64,000 nt of DNA from Hydrangea macrophylla (lineage: Eukaryota > Streptophyta > Magnoliopsida > Cornales > Hydrangeaceae): positions 138,484,859 to 138,548,858 of the forward strand of contig CM066988.1 in NCBI GenBank assembly GCA_033977485.1. Direction: 5' to 3'. Below the pieces are notes generated by a model. It was given only the letters and a program-made list of their open reading frames with translations, did no database searches and had not been told where the DNA came from. Shown one piece after another: positions 26,298 to 39,505 of the stretch (its first letter is position 1; each line of letters starts with the position of its first letter). The position numbers were made by a program, and so were the translations under genes.

Positions 26298-29200
26298 ATG
26301 AGAAGGCTCAAAAGTTGCTTAAGTGTCTCTTGGTTGTTCTTTCTTTGTGTTGGAATTTCCTATGCTGCAGATTCTCTGAGAGCTGGCAAGTTTATGAGAG
26401 ACTATGAATTCTTGGAGTCTTCCAACAAACGCTTTCAATTACTGTTCTTTACCCACGACCCATACATAAACCGGTACGTGACGATACAACGGTATTTGGG
26501 GATACAAGACATGAATTTTCGGGAAATAGACAATGCTGTAAAGACGATGATGGTTTGGGTTGCAAACCCCAAGAATCCGTTGAATGACAGCTCTGGAGTT
26601 CTAAGCATCACCCAAGATGGAAACCTGGTGATCACCGACCATAATGGTCTGTCTATTGCTTTATACTCGGGACACCGGTCGCCTGCTATGAGTAGTGCTA
26701 TTAACACAAGTACTCTGACTCTTCTTGATTCTGGAAATTTGGTGTTGCGAGCAGGAGATGAGAGAATTGTGTGGCAAAGTTTCGATTACCCGACTGATAC
26801 ATGGCTACCAGGAATGAAGTTGGGATTATTTGATCTGAATACCGTAAAACCACGACAGCAATTTCTCACCTCATGGGTAAGTCCAGAAGTTCGAGCTCCG
26901 GGGGCTTTCACTTTAGGTATTGATCCAAACAACACAAAGCAGCTTGTAGTTCGGCGAAGAGGAGTTCTTTACTGGAGCAGTGGAATGTGGAATGGACATA
27001 ACTTTACCTACTTCCCCAATGATGAATTAATCGGTCTCAGCTACTTCTCCAACGAGAGAGAAAGCTATTTCACTTATAGTATGACAACCAGTAGTTATTA
27101 CTTATCTTCTTTGATTGTGATGCATTCATCCGGGACACTTTACAGTCTTAAATCTAATTCAAACATCCGGATTATGGATAGCATATTGCAGTGTGATGCT
27201 GATGGAGTGGAAGAAACAAGTAAGGGTTGTACAAAGCCAGAGCCTTCCAAATGCAGAGGTGGAGATGCGTTTAATCGAACAAGTGGACAGATGAGCGGCT
27301 ATTGGGGCTATTGGAACATCGGGTTCAATTACAGCCTGGCTCTGAGTGACTGCAAGGAAATATGTAGGAGAAATTGTTCCTGCAATGCCTACGAGTATGA
27401 TGGATATAATTGTCTATTATATGGTGGCCAGGTTGAATCTTTGGGAGGTCAACATTACTTTTTCCTTAGAAACGGTACTGCTCCTGCAGTGAAAGGTAAG
27501 CTCCTAATTAATTAATAGCATTATTAATTTATCACTTTTTGGCCAATTTGGGAATGAATATCTCTATCCACCTTTCTTTACATTCATTATAAGCATTTTT
27601 ATTCAAACTATATCAATTCTAATTTGATTTCTGCTTGAATTTTGAAAAACACAGTATGTAAAATTACTTGATTAATGGCGCTTTCAGATCCAAAGGTAGT
27701 CTAGTGATCCACACATCAAAATCAAATAGTCAAAATTACGAGGAGGAATGCACTTATATGCTAAATTATTAGTACAGTAGAAACCTTCTTCCTCTGCAAG
27801 TACTTCATACAGTTAATAGTCATGTACCTTCTTGGTTTGATATATGTTTTATTTGCTTTCTCATCCCTTCTGAACATGCAATACAGTTGTAGCATATATC
27901 ATATATATACGGTCGAGAACGTATAATTATGAACAAACATCTGATCAATACCGAGTTTACTATTGTCATTAAATATATTTAGGCATTCCTACACCCCGGG
28001 GACATCCAAACACTAGTACTGCACCTTCAGACAGTCCAAACACTGCGCCTCCAGACCTTCCAAGGAGGAGGAAGTTGTGGGTGACCATCGGTGGTTCATT
28101 TGCTTCTCTGGTAGTTCTTGCTGCACTCTCTTTATTCTGCTATCTACGATACGGTAATTGGTTGTTTGGAGGTATGAGTTATCTTTAGTCATACTCATAT
28201 TCTATGTGAAACCCAGTGTTCAACTCTTAAAGCTACTTTGTAAAAAATGTTTTTTTCCCTTCTTTTTTACCGACCAGGAATGAAAAAGGATGGAAGCTGC
28301 AAAGATGGGATGAAAAAGAGAACTAAGCAATTAATGAATGGTTTGAGTTTCAACATTACAGGAGCTATCAATGATCTCAGTGCACAAAAGCAAGGGTTAA
28401 TCGGAAAGGAGCATGAGCTACCACTATTCAGTTTTCATAGCATACAATTTGCTACAGATCACTTCTCTGAAGCAAAAAAAATTGGTCAGGGTGGTTTTGG
28501 GCCTGTCTATAAGGTCACAGACATACAAGTCTCTTTCGCCTTGCATATTATCTTGCTTTTTATTCATTTTTGTATGTTAATTTCAGAAGATTATCTAGAT
28601 TCTAAGAAAAAAGATGTCAATAATGAAGAAAATGTTGTTTTCCCGAAAGACATAACAAAGAAGATTGATCACGTTGTTTTATCCATTATTCGCATTAAAC
28701 ATCTCAATTTTTATATTTTCGGAGATTGGAAATTAAAAAGTTTAATCTTTCAGGGTAAGTTGGTTGGTGGACAAGAAATTGCAGTGAAAAGACTTTCTAG
28801 AAGCTCTAGACAAGGATCAGAGGAGTTCAAGAATGAGGTTATCTTAATCTCAAAGCTGCAACACCGAAATCTTGTCAGACTTTTGGGGTGTTGCACTCAT
28901 GGAGATGAGAGGATATTAGTATATGAATACTTGCACAACAACAGCCTGGATTCTTTTCTTTTTGGTTAGTTACTTTGCTCCCTTAAATTCTATGATATTT
29001 CAAATTTTTAATTTTTTTTTTAAATTTCAATCCATCATATTTTTACCTACCAAAAAAAAAGGCTATCGTCTTTATGATTTTTCTTTGTCTCCAATCATCC
29101 AATGTGAACACGTCTTTATGTAATCATGCCAGATGCAACAAAACGAGCTTTGCTTGACTGGAAATTACGCCTCTGTATTATTGAAGGGATAGCACAAGGG

Positions 29201-30047
29201 CTTCTTTACCTCCACAAGTACTCAAGGCTAAGAATCATCCATAGGGATTTGAAAGCCAGCAACATTTTATTGGATAATAACATGAACCCCAAAATATCTG
29301 ATTTTGGTACAGCTAGAATTTTTGGGGAGAATGAATCTCGAGCAAATACAAGTAGAATTGTTGGAACATAGTAAGTAGGAAATCTGGTACTTTTTTTCCA
29401 AGGTTTTTCTTGTTAATTTCCTATTCAATGTAATCATTTGTAATTTTTTGCATGATGGAAAAAGTGGTTATATGTCCCCTGAGTATGCCATGGACGGTCT
29501 TTTCTCGGAGAAATCTGATGTTTTCAGCTTTGGGGTCATGACATTAGAGATCATTAGTGGGAAGAGGAACACCGGTATCTATCAGCCAGATCATTGTTTG
29601 AACTTACTAGGATACGTAAGTAGCTACGCCACATAAAGTGAAGCCAAAACTTGTATCTTATTCTTTCTTTCTTTTTCTTCTTTTTTTCCCCCCCTCATTA
29701 GCTATATTGTCACAATGTTTGTTTGCAATTTGTAGGCATGGGATTTGTGGAAAGAAGGAAGAGGTATGGAGTTAATGGATCAAGAATTAGCTGAAACATG
29801 TCGAACACGTGAAGTTTTTCTGCGATATGTTCAAGTCGGTCTTTTGTGTGTTCAAGAAAGTGCAGCAGATAGACCAATCATGTCAAACGTTGTGTCTATG
29901 CTTAGCAATGAAATGATGGTCTTGCCTGCTCCTAAAAAACCGGCTTTCTGTGCCACTGTGTGTTCTATGAATTACTCTAATTCACCTCAACCTCATGAAC
30001 CTTGCTCGAATAATGAGGTAACGATTTCAGAAGTACAGGCTCGATAA
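26298..30047 (+). CDS. S-domain (G-type lectin) receptor-like Ser/Thr kinase gene 2, intact
   Basis: Exons: 26298-27495, 27983-28153, 28278-28513, 28754-28964, 29133-29370, 29465-29615 and 29736-30047. All have GT-AG borders and together make 838 codons plus stop in one frame. Residues 1-24 form a signal peptide. B-lectin ([16 protein letters not shown] near 95), S-locus glycoprotein and Cys-rich PAN ([14 protein letters not shown] near 355) domains follow. A transmembrane segment sits near 430-452 after basic PRRRK. The kinase begins near 510: [11 protein letters not shown] loop, AVKRLS Lys, [22 protein letters not shown]. All catalytic residues are present and HRD Arg makes it an RD kinase. 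The ending EVQAR is typical of SD1 kinases. It probably sits in the plasma membrane and signals perception of an extracellular ligand. The start is the first ATG, matching paralogues. Confidence 0.93.
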
Positions 30048-30322
30048 TACATACATGTATGTATGCATTGCTGGACCAATGTTTTTATGTTGTTACTACT
30101 GGCTATGGTAATAAATGTCCAAGATGAATACAGCCTTTTTGCTGAATCTTCTGATGGCTATTACCATATAAATATATGAGTTAGTGAAGTGCTATATCCG
30201 TGATCAGTTTGATTTCATCTGTAGAGGATCGTTCTTTGGTTGGGAAATGAATGATTTAATTCTTAATATTAAGCCAGCACACTTATATATTTGTATGTTT
30301 GCATGTGCGTGTGTGTATATAT
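30048..30322. other. 3' UTR and flank of gene 2
   Basis: Shares 'gctggaccaatgttttt' and 'taataaatgtccaagatg' (AATAAA-like) with gene 3. It ends at the TATAT target site of the downstream copia. Confidence 0.6.
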
Positions 30323-30783
30323 TGTAACAAATTGTGGTGGGCCAAACGGGCACCCACATGTTATTGGACTGGGTCCAAAGTGGCTTGGCTTGGACACCAA
30401 GTAATGGGCTTTGGAGTCCTAAGCCCTATAGGTTTTTATGTGCCTATATATACGCATATATACTACATAGAAAACCTAATGAAAATAATAATTTTCAACA
30501 GCCTCTCATTCTCTCTCACGTTAGTTTCTCTCTCTCTCTAGATACATGTTTCCTCTCTCTAGCTAATCACCAAAGGGGCTAAGGATCTAGAATGTGGCAT
30601 CATCGGGGATCTCTCAAGAAGAAACTCTGCGACTGTATGAGACACAAGAGAGTGCACGGAGGCAGCTAGTTCGTGGTTCAAAAGGAGAGTTCGTAACAAC
30701 GCTGTTCCAACGATCCGACGAGTTATTCCGCAAGGTAAACGCACCTATACTCGTCTTATGTGCATGTGTGCATGTATTTAACA
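30323..30783 (+). repeat. 5' LTR of copia 30323-38522
   Basis: TGTAACAAATTGTGG...TATTTAACA. Contains TATA-like cctatatatacgc near 30445 and a CT-rich tract (ctctctctctag). Confidence 0.92.
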
Positions 30784-30784
30784 T

Positions 30785-30796
30785 TGGTATCAGAGC
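30785..30796 (+). other. primer-binding site (initiator Met tRNA type)
   Basis: TGGTATCAGAGC, one base after the 5' LTR. Confidence 0.93.
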
Positions 30797-32042
30797 CTTT
30801 AGGACGCTTGTTCGCCATATCTTGAGCCCAAAACAAATCTACCATTGATGGATCTTGTTTTATGTTCAAAAGCTTGCCTAAATCGGTTTCAAAGTGGGTC
30901 TACCGTTAAACCCTAATATTTTTTGAAATCTTTGATTGGGATATATTCTTATATGACTATAGAGTCTACCCATAAAGTTTCGTGGCCCAAAAATCTCCGT
31001 AGAAGGAGAAAACCCAAACCCTAATTTCTGAGATTTTTTGGGCCGAAATTTTTTCTGAACTTTGAACCTCTTTTATGGACGATTTAGACGTGCAATCAGT
31101 CTTTTTTTTTGGTTCAATCCTCTAGTACTCCGCGAGATCTTTCCAACCATATAAAATTTGTTCAAAACGGATCACAAACGAGTGAGATATAAGCGTGCAA
31201 AGTCGGGGGGTCGCACAGCGAAAAGCTGCGTTTTTCAGGGTTTTCTAAAGGTTGAAGATGACTTGGCATCCCCAGTCACGCACCGGAGAGTGGGGTCCAC
31301 TCGTCGGTCAGTAATGGTCCGGCGACGTCGGGTCCGGCAAGTGTGGGTCCCCCTCTGGGTCGCGGTCCATAATTTATTTTTTAATTATTTTTATGGAAAA
31401 GTAAATTATTTGTTTTATAATTAAAACATTTTTTGTGTATTAAAACTAAGTTTTTTAATAGTTTAAATCTGTTTTAATTACTTTAATATTCTGGAAAAAT
31501 GTGGAAATTTTATGTAATGTTTTTAACACTGCTGGGGTGTTGTGGGACTGTTGCATGCCTATCTCCTATATTTATGATATTTTTGAAGCATTAAATCATG
31601 TTTTTTGCCATATTTTTTTTGTTGCTTAAAATATCATAAAATGTTTATTAATTATTGAAAATAATATTATATGATTGGGACACCTTTTTGGGCTATGTGA
31701 GACTGCTGGGTAGATTCATTCCTTTTCTTTTTAAATATATTTTTTTAAGGAATTTGACATACTTTTGTTAAATAGTTTTATCAGAATCAATTTTACTTGA
31801 TAAACTGATTGATATTGGATTTTATGCTCCCATAAAGTATGGAAATTTTTGGTTAATAATGAAAAATAAGTTTTTCAGGTATTTAAAGTTTCCATGTGAA
31901 CTTTAAATTATTTTTGGTAATTTAAAGGTCCTTAAAGAATTGGTTTTATATTGGTTTAAAACCCAAATTATTTATATAATCGATGAAAAATCTAGGGTTT
32001 TTCATAGTTCTTCCTAGGCTTATGGGAGCTATTCAGGGCTGC

Positions 32043-32078
<36 letters not shown>

Positions 32079-32797
32079 AACTTTTAGAGGCTCATTGCAT
32101 TGTTGGTCACGTTTAATTATTGCTGTTTGTGATTGATTGACCCTATGACCTCTAATTCCTTCTCCTTAAATGGAGCGACGGATAAGTCCATTCATTTTAA
32201 AATAAGACCACATGAGTGTTTGATGTGTATGATTAATATTTTTTTTTAATCTGGCTTAAATGAATGGACAATTATTGACAATTTATGGAGCTTCTGTCCT
32301 CACGATGTATGTTTAAGATCGTTCTTGTACATGTTTATAAACAAAGCATCCCTATTTTTTTTGGGCTATAAATGTAATGTGAGGACGAGAGTTTTTGTAT
32401 TGGAAAAGCCTACTTTGTAAAGGGATGGTTTTCTTTGTTTATATATATCATAAACTTGAATTATCTTAGTATGAGCTCCACATTGTCAATTTGGACCCAC
32501 GTGGGGGCCTTGCGCAATTTTGTTGTATGGCGCACTTATACATGTTGTGGATGATCTTAGTTAGGTTAAAGAACCATCTAATTGATATTTGTTTGTAAAA
32601 TCAATTATAAAAGTTTTTCCTTGATTTACAAAATTTAGGATTTGATTAATAAGCAATAGCAAGTTTTTTTGTCTTAAAATTGTAAAAAGGGAAAATATCG
32701 TTTATAATTGGATTTTTAAAACAAAAATTTTTATGAAATGTGCAAATAATAACGTCAAAAAAAAAAAAACCTTTGCGCATGTTTTTTGAATGTAGAA
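30797..32797 (+). other. 2-kb AT-rich leader of the copia
   Basis: No recognisable coding sequence. Includes a (TA)n tract near 32053-32075. The length before gag is unusual for copia and parallels the long leader of the element at 1-6086. A leader intron is possible (many AG-ended T-rich tracts), but this cannot be shown. Confidence 0.6.
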
Positions 32798-35700
32798 ATG
32801 GCTTCAAAGCAAATTGTCGCTGATTTGAACAAATATAACAAGTTTAATGGGAAAAACTATGACGCATGGCAACGTAGAGTAACCCTCCTTTTGACTGAGA
32901 AAGAACTACTTCCCCATCTAACCCAGTCATTGGTCCAACTCGAATTGCCAGAAAATGGGCCCATGGCCCAATATCGCCGAGACCTTGAAACTTATAATGA
33001 ATGGGTCAAGAAGGATCATCACACGCTATATTGTTAAGCAGCATGAATGATGACCTTCTTGCTGAGTATTTCCAACACTCCAGTGCCAAGGAATTATGGG
33101 ACCAGCTAAAATTTGCTTTCGAAGGGACATCAATCACTAGGTTCAGGAGCCTGGTGTTGAAGTTCAAGGTGTATCGGAAAGATCTCAAGCAATCGATGAC
33201 TGAACATCTTAGGACGATGTATAGTATGATTCGAGATCTTGGTGCTGCTGGGAACATCCTCACTGATGAACAACAAATTCAAGCGGTGATTCGATCACTG
33301 CCTGAAACTGGGGTCCATATGAAGCAAATTTTAACACATAATGATAGTATCAAGAACTTTGCTGATATATCTAAACATGTGGAGCTGGAGGCGGAGCGCC
33401 AAGAGGCGAACCGCATTACTGCACTCATGGCGAAAACTTCCATAAGTGGAGGTGAGCGCGGGACTAGTGGGTCCAAGCGCAATGCCAAGAGTAAAAGGGC
33501 TCAGAAAAAGGGTGGAACTAATAAGTTAACTCCAAAGGCTGATAAATCAAAGAAGCGCAAGGGTAAGCGCGCTAGCAAGAAAAATGCTTCCAAATCAAAG
33601 TGCTTCAACTGTGGAGGATTGGGACACTTCGCTCATGAGTGCACTGAGCCGAAGAAGGTAACTTTCCCACCTAACTCTCTCTATACTTTTGTGAGTTCTC
33701 ATGTCTTAATCGCTCATTCGCTCCATGATTGGATTGCAGATACAGGAGCAACAAGGCATGTGACCAAAGATCGAAGGGGGTTCGTAGATTATCATAAGAT
33801 TCTAAGTGGCACCAATAGGGTATACATGGGGAACGATACTTGTGAAGAAGCAGTAGGAGTAGGTTCATACCAACTTCATTTGCGAACAGGGCGCACATTA
33901 CTTCTTCATGATGTGCTTTATGTACCCGGAATCCAATATAATCTATTCTCGGTCTTAGCACTTCTTGATTTAGGTTTTATTTTTCAGTTTGGACGTGATA
34001 AGTTGGATATTGTTTTGGATGGTGTTACTTTTGGACATGGTTTTTTATGGAATAATCTTTTTAAAATTGATATGTTTGATTCTGTTTCCTCTACTTCTTT
34101 AGTTGTTGATTCAAATAGAAATATTGACTCTGTAACTTGGCATGCTGAACTTGGACACATAGGATGTGACAGGATGACTAGATTAGCTCGAGAAGGCCTT
34201 TTAGGCCCACTCGCTAAGGTTAACCTACCTACATGTAAGTCTTGCCTACCAGGTAAAGCATGTCGTAAGCCTTTTGGTAAGGCTAAAAGAGCTACCCAAG
34301 CATTAGAACTAATACACTCAGACATATGTGGACCAATGAATGTGAAGGTACGTCATGGCGCCTCTTATTTCCTTACTTTTATCGATGACTACACGCGATA
34401 TGGCTATGTCTATCTGATTTCTCGCCGCTATGAAGCTCTAGATTGTTTCAAACGCTTCGTAGCAGAGGTTGAGAATTAGCAAGAAAAATCCCTAAAGACT
34501 TTTCGAACAGACAGAGGACGCGAGTACTTATCTGATCAGTTCAAGGAACTGTGTGAGGAAAAGGGGATACGCAGAAAACTAACTATTCCTGGAACTCCGC
34601 AACAAAATGGTGTTACAGAAAGAAGGAATAGAACACTTCTAGATATGACTAGATCTATGATGGCGCAAGCTAACCTCCTAATATCATTCTGGGGGGATGC
34701 ACTCTTAACTGCTGCCTACATACTTAATAGAGTGCCTTCACAGTCAGTTCCTTCTACCCCCTATGAGATATGGAAAGGCGAAAAGCCCAATTTGGAGCAT
34801 TTGCGCCCGTGGGGCTCATCAGGATATGTTCACAGTACTTCCCATAAGCATATGAAACTAGGCCCGAGAGCTAGAAAGCATATCTTCATAAGATATTCTG
34901 ACAGCTCAAAAGGCTATGTTATGTATGGTGAACATCCAGATGGAGGAATGACAGAGATTGAATCACGTGATGTTGATTTCATTGAGAATGACTTCCCCAA
35001 TATCCGTGACGCTAAGAGAGATCTTGACCTCTATGAGATGGAGGATGTTGAAGACGTCGTACCATTTTTAGGCGAGGGTGGAAAATTTGACATTCCACAT
35101 CCAGTAATCGCTGAAAATGGTACTAGTCTTCAGCCGCAAGTGGGAGTGTACCAGACAGTGGGAGTACTCCACTAGACATTCAAGATTCTCAGGTAGCACA
35201 CCGCAGAAGTAGACGAGGAAAAGTTCCACGTCGACGTTTCGATATTGAGGAAGAAGCTCTCATGTGTATAGTAGATGACGATGAGCCTGCTTCTTATAAG
35301 GAAGCGCTTTCTTCTACTGCCAAATCTCAGTGGATGGTTGATATGCAAGAGGAAATGAGCTCTATGGACAAGAATAAAGTCTGGGAGTTAGTTGATATTC
35401 CGCCTGACCGTAAGACCATTGGAAACAAGTGGGTTTTCAAAGTCAAGCGTAAGGCAGATGGATCAATTGACAAGTATAAGGCGCGCCTAGTGGCGAAAGG
35501 TTATACCCAACGAGAAGGTATAGACCATGGAGACACGTTCTTCCCTGTGGTGAGATTTGCCTCCATACGCCTTATTCTGGCAATCATCGCACATTTAGAC
35601 TTAGAACTCATCCAGATGGATGTCAAAACTGCGTTTCTCAATGGAGAACTAGACGAATAGATCTATATGGATCAACCCGTTGGTTTTATAACCAAAGGGA

Positions 35701-36848
35701 ATGAGCGCAAAGTGTGCCGTCTCAAGCGATCTATTTATGGACTCAAGCAATCGTTGAGGCAGTGGTACTTGAGGTTCCATGATTCAATCACCTCTTTCGA
35801 TTTTGAGATGATTGAGGAGGATCACTGTGTGTACATCAAACAGTCCAAGAAGAGTATTCTGATTCTATCTTTGTACATCGATGACATCCTTTTAGCTAGA
35901 AATGACATGAGTGCCATTGTCGCCACTAAAGAGTGGCTGTCCTCTCAATTTGAGATAAAGGACATGGGTAAGGCCAACTATGTGTTGGGAGTTAAGATTG
36001 TGAGAGATCGGTAAAAGAAACTTCTGTGTTTGTCTCAAGAGACTTACTTAAAGAAGGTTCTTGAGCGTTTTCACATGAATAACTCAAAACCCATTGACAC
36101 TACAGTTGATAAGGCATTCCACTTGACGTTAGATCATTGTCCTAAGAATGAAGAGGAAAAGGAACAGATGTCCAACGTGCCATATGCATCTGCGATAGGG
36201 AGTCTGATGTACGCTATGTTGTGTACTCGTCCAGACATCCGCTATGGGGTGGGTCTAGTTAGTCGTTACCAGAGTAACCCTGGTACATATCACTGGAGAG
36301 CGGTGAAGCGGATCTTGCGATACATTCGCGGGACTATAGATCTTGCCCTTTGTTATCATGGAGGAGATTTGAAGCTGAGAGGATATAGTGATGCTGATTG
36401 GGCTAGCGATAAAGATGAACGCAAGCCCACTTCTGGCTACGCATTTACACTTGGAGGTGGAGCAATCTCTTGGTGTAGCAAGAAGCAGTCATGCATCGCA
36501 CTATCCACGATGGAGGCAGAGTATGTGGCTTGTTCGGCAGCTGTTCAGGAAGCTGTCTGGTTAAGGAGGTTTTTGTGACGCCTAGGCTCTTCGCCTCATG
36601 GGGATGAAGTAGTGCTCATTTACAGCGATAGCACATCAGCCTTGGCCTATGCAAAAAACCCCAAGTACCATGGGAAGTCAAAGCACATAGATATCCGCCA
36701 TCACTACATTCGAGATATGGTTGCGCAAGGGGAAGTTGTCTTGAGGCATACCTCCACTGGCAGTATGGTGGCTGATCCATTGACTAAGCCCGTTACCAGA
36801 GATGTTTTTCTGTCCCACATTAGCAGCATGGGACTTCGTAGGATATGA
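32798..36848 (+). pseudogene. copia gag-pol polyprotein with one frameshift and several stops
   Basis: Starts ATG 32798 (MASKQIVADLNKYNKFNGKNY). A 1-bp shift near 33005-33020 breaks gag. Then come CCHC CFNCGGLGHFAHEC (33601), protease DTGA (33741), integrase HHCC and HSDICG near 34316, RTDRGREY near 34506 (past TAG 34477-34479), NGVTERRN near 34608, and [13 protein letters not shown] near 35477. TAG at 35658-35660 replaces a Glu-type codon. YIDD stands in place of YVDD near 35875. TAA is at 36012-36014, RNase H YSDADWASD lies near 36384, TGA at 36576-36578, and the true end is TGA/TAG-type near 36848. Four stops plus a frameshift make it dead. IDD is a tolerated variant in copia RTs. Confidence 0.92.
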
Positions 36849-38061
36849 TATGCTTAGACATTTGTATTGGATTTGACATTATTATTCTTATTATTATCCA
36901 GTTAATAATAAATTTGTTGATTTCCATATATATAATTGTTGTATGAATGGAATGGATGCACATTTATAATATGTCATCGGGCTTGAATTGACCTGCTCAC
37001 ATGGGTGATTCACCTTGGCGCCGAGATAGAGAAGTAGGACATGCGTGTCTACGACGCTTTGATGGCGAGCAAGATGAGACATTTGTGTTCATGGCGCTTA
37101 GATAGCTAGCTAGGACATGTGTGTCCATAGCGCTTAAAAAGTGAGCTTGAACACTTATATCTACGCAGTATAAGGACAGCAAGCTAGATATAAATCCTAT
37201 TATTTCTATATGTCGCCTTAGATGGATCTAAGATGAGACCTTTTACATTTGGTCGAACATAGAGATATCCCACGACTATGTGTAGCCTGTTTACAGCCGA
37301 ATGTGAATTTTCAGCGGGCGCTAAGAAGAGCGACTGTGCTGGAGACTCAGGTTAGACGTTTTGTGTAATGTCTAAACTAAGATTCGTATGGCGTTACTTG
37401 TTTTTCCAAACACATAGTGACATGTCCATTTTATGGAAGAACGTCATAGCATACATATCATAATATATGTGCTTTTGCGATCGTCTGTGGAGTAGTGAAT
37501 GGATTCCTCTTCATTGCTGTATGAGCCACGTAGCATATCCAAGACAATAGTTATCCTACAAACTGGTTGCCTTCACGACTTGAGACTATGTCATGAACAG
37601 GACGCTTGATGACAGCTGCTTTAGCATGCTATCCTAGAACGAAGAGTTAATTCCGTTCTATAGGGCGTGTCTGGGCAAGCGGTTAAGTTAATCAGATTGC
37701 TATATGGGCTCAGGGAAGACTATTCAATAACACACCATGTTTTGTGACTCATTAGCAGGCCTGCGACAATCGTATTTTGTTACTGATATGTCATGAGTAC
37801 ACTACATTGAGATGGTGTAGCACTTCTTTTCACCGAGGGATTGAGAATGTTGTGTCCGGTGTGGTTGAATCGTCTAAGGCATACACGAGAAGCCTCCGAG
37901 TGATGTGTCTTGCTGGTTGTGGTGATGATTTGGCATTACACTCATGTCGATGTACTTTCTTTTCGTATGGTCGCACGTTCTATTTCCCTGTATGAAGAGA
38001 TGAGAAGTTTTGTTTTCGAGAGATTGGTTTTAGTACTAGCCCTATGTGGGTGAGTGGGAGA
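36849..38061 (+). other. long 3' untranslated tract of the copia
   Basis: Noncoding, 1.2 kb. At 36990-37175 a degenerate ~45-bp unit (ggacatgcgtgtctacgacgctt...gatggcgagc) repeats three to four times. Ends in a purine-rich tract at the 3' LTR. Confidence 0.65.
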
Positions 38062-38522
38062 TGTAACAAATTGTGGTCGGGCCAAACGGGCACCCACATG
38101 TTATTGGACTGGGTCCAAGAGGTTTGGCTTGGACACCAAGTAATGGGCTTTGGAGTCCTAAGCCCTAAAGGTTTTTATGTGCCTATATATACGCATATAT
38201 ACTACATAGAAAACCTAATGAAAATAATAATTTTCAGCAGCCTCTCATTCGCTCTCACGTTAGTTTCTCTCTCTCTCTAGATACATGTTTTCTTTCTCTA
38301 GCTAATCACCAAAGGGGCTAGGGATCTAGAACGTAGCATCATCGGGGATCGCTCAAGAAGCATCTCTGCGACTGTACAAGATACAAGAGAGTGCACGGAG
38401 GCAGCTAGTTCGTGGTTCAAGAGGAGGGTTCGTAACAATGCCGCTCCAACAATCCGACGAGTTATTCCGCAAGGTAAACGCACTTATACTCGTCTTATGT
38501 GCATGTGTGCATATATTTAACA
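38062..38522 (+). repeat. 3' LTR of copia 30323-38522
   Basis: Same length as the 5' LTR and about 95 percent identical; followed by the TATAT duplication. Confidence 0.92.
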
Positions 38523-38527
38523 TATAT

Positions 38528-39505
38528 AAATACAAGGTATTGCAACACGTGGTTAATTCTCACGTGCAAATATACATTGTCAGTTTCTCACCAGTAGGGA
38601 CTCTTTAAATATGGCTAATGTCATGTTTCTAGAAGAAGAAAAAAATCTATAGCAATCATTCTTGTTTCAAGCCAACTTATTCGATTAGTTTTCATGGTTA
38701 TTCTTTGGAGCCACCGAGTAAGATGACGAACATTAGGCACGTTTGACCAATTTGGAAGCATGTAAGAATTTGTTGGAATTTGTAGGGACAAAAGGCAAAA
38801 AAAAAAAAAGAAAAGAAAAGGAGCAAAAGAAGGGCAAAAAGAGTGAGAGATAGAGTCGTGCTTCATCAAGGATGTGAATGAAGAAAAGTAAAATATTAAA
38901 CAAGGATAGATACCAGAACCACAACAATCAAAAGAAACAACTAAAGCAAAGAAAACTAAGTTCAAACAATAGGAGATGTAGTAGAAAAGAAAAAATTCAT
39001 GATAACCCCACGTCAAAGGCCATCTCAAAGACAAACATGAGAAAAGCAAAAACATGCCTGAAAAACAAGGCTACAATTATTATTATAAAAAAAAACCCTA
39101 ATGGAAATGCATAATTTTTTAAAGATTAACTACACTTTGTTACACATTGCGTTCAAGAGCCATAGCTTTAGAGCAAAGAATTTTACAAGGAGTATTGTAT
39201 AGGAGTCTTAGTGAATAATGCAAAAAAAAAAAAAAACACTTTGTATGCAAGTTGTTTACAAACTTGTATTAAGAACAAAAGGAAATGCAATACTTTTGGA
39301 AAGCTTTACATAGCAAGTTGGCACCGAAAATATAATCTCAGCTCGAAATACATTGGCACGCGATTAAATAAAAAATAAAAAATAAAAAATTGGTGGTTAC
39401 TATTCATTGGCACGTGATGTGTTTGGTACATTTTTTTTTCTTTTAAATGGATAAATCAATAAAAGAAAAAAGCCATACAGCATCTACAAAAAAAGGGACA
39501 TACCC
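38528..39505. other. intergenic, no supported gene
   Basis: AT-rich with A-runs. A 144-codon minus-strand ORF (39055-38621) is hydrophobic low-complexity with no recognisable domain. A TAAAAAATAAAAAATAAAAAATT tract lies at about 39366-39389. Confidence 0.45.

Larger units (their letters stand above)
30323..38522 (+). mobile_element. complete but decayed Ty1/copia retrotransposon, target duplication TATAT
   Basis: Two 461-bp LTRs (30323-30783 and 38062-38522) are flanked by TATAT (30318-30322, 38523-38527). Inside are a Met-tRNA primer site, a 2-kb leader, gag-pol and a 1.2-kb 3' untranslated tract ending in a polypurine stretch (gtgggtgagtgggaga). The LTRs differ at about 25 positions, roughly 5 percent, so the insertion is not recent. 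It lies 275 bp behind gene 2 in the same orientation. Confidence 0.95.

Noticed and set aside
38621..39055. 144-codon minus-strand ORF, hydrophobic
   Set aside because: Composition-driven Phe/Leu/Ser-rich reading of A-rich DNA, no homology recognised and no conserved motif.
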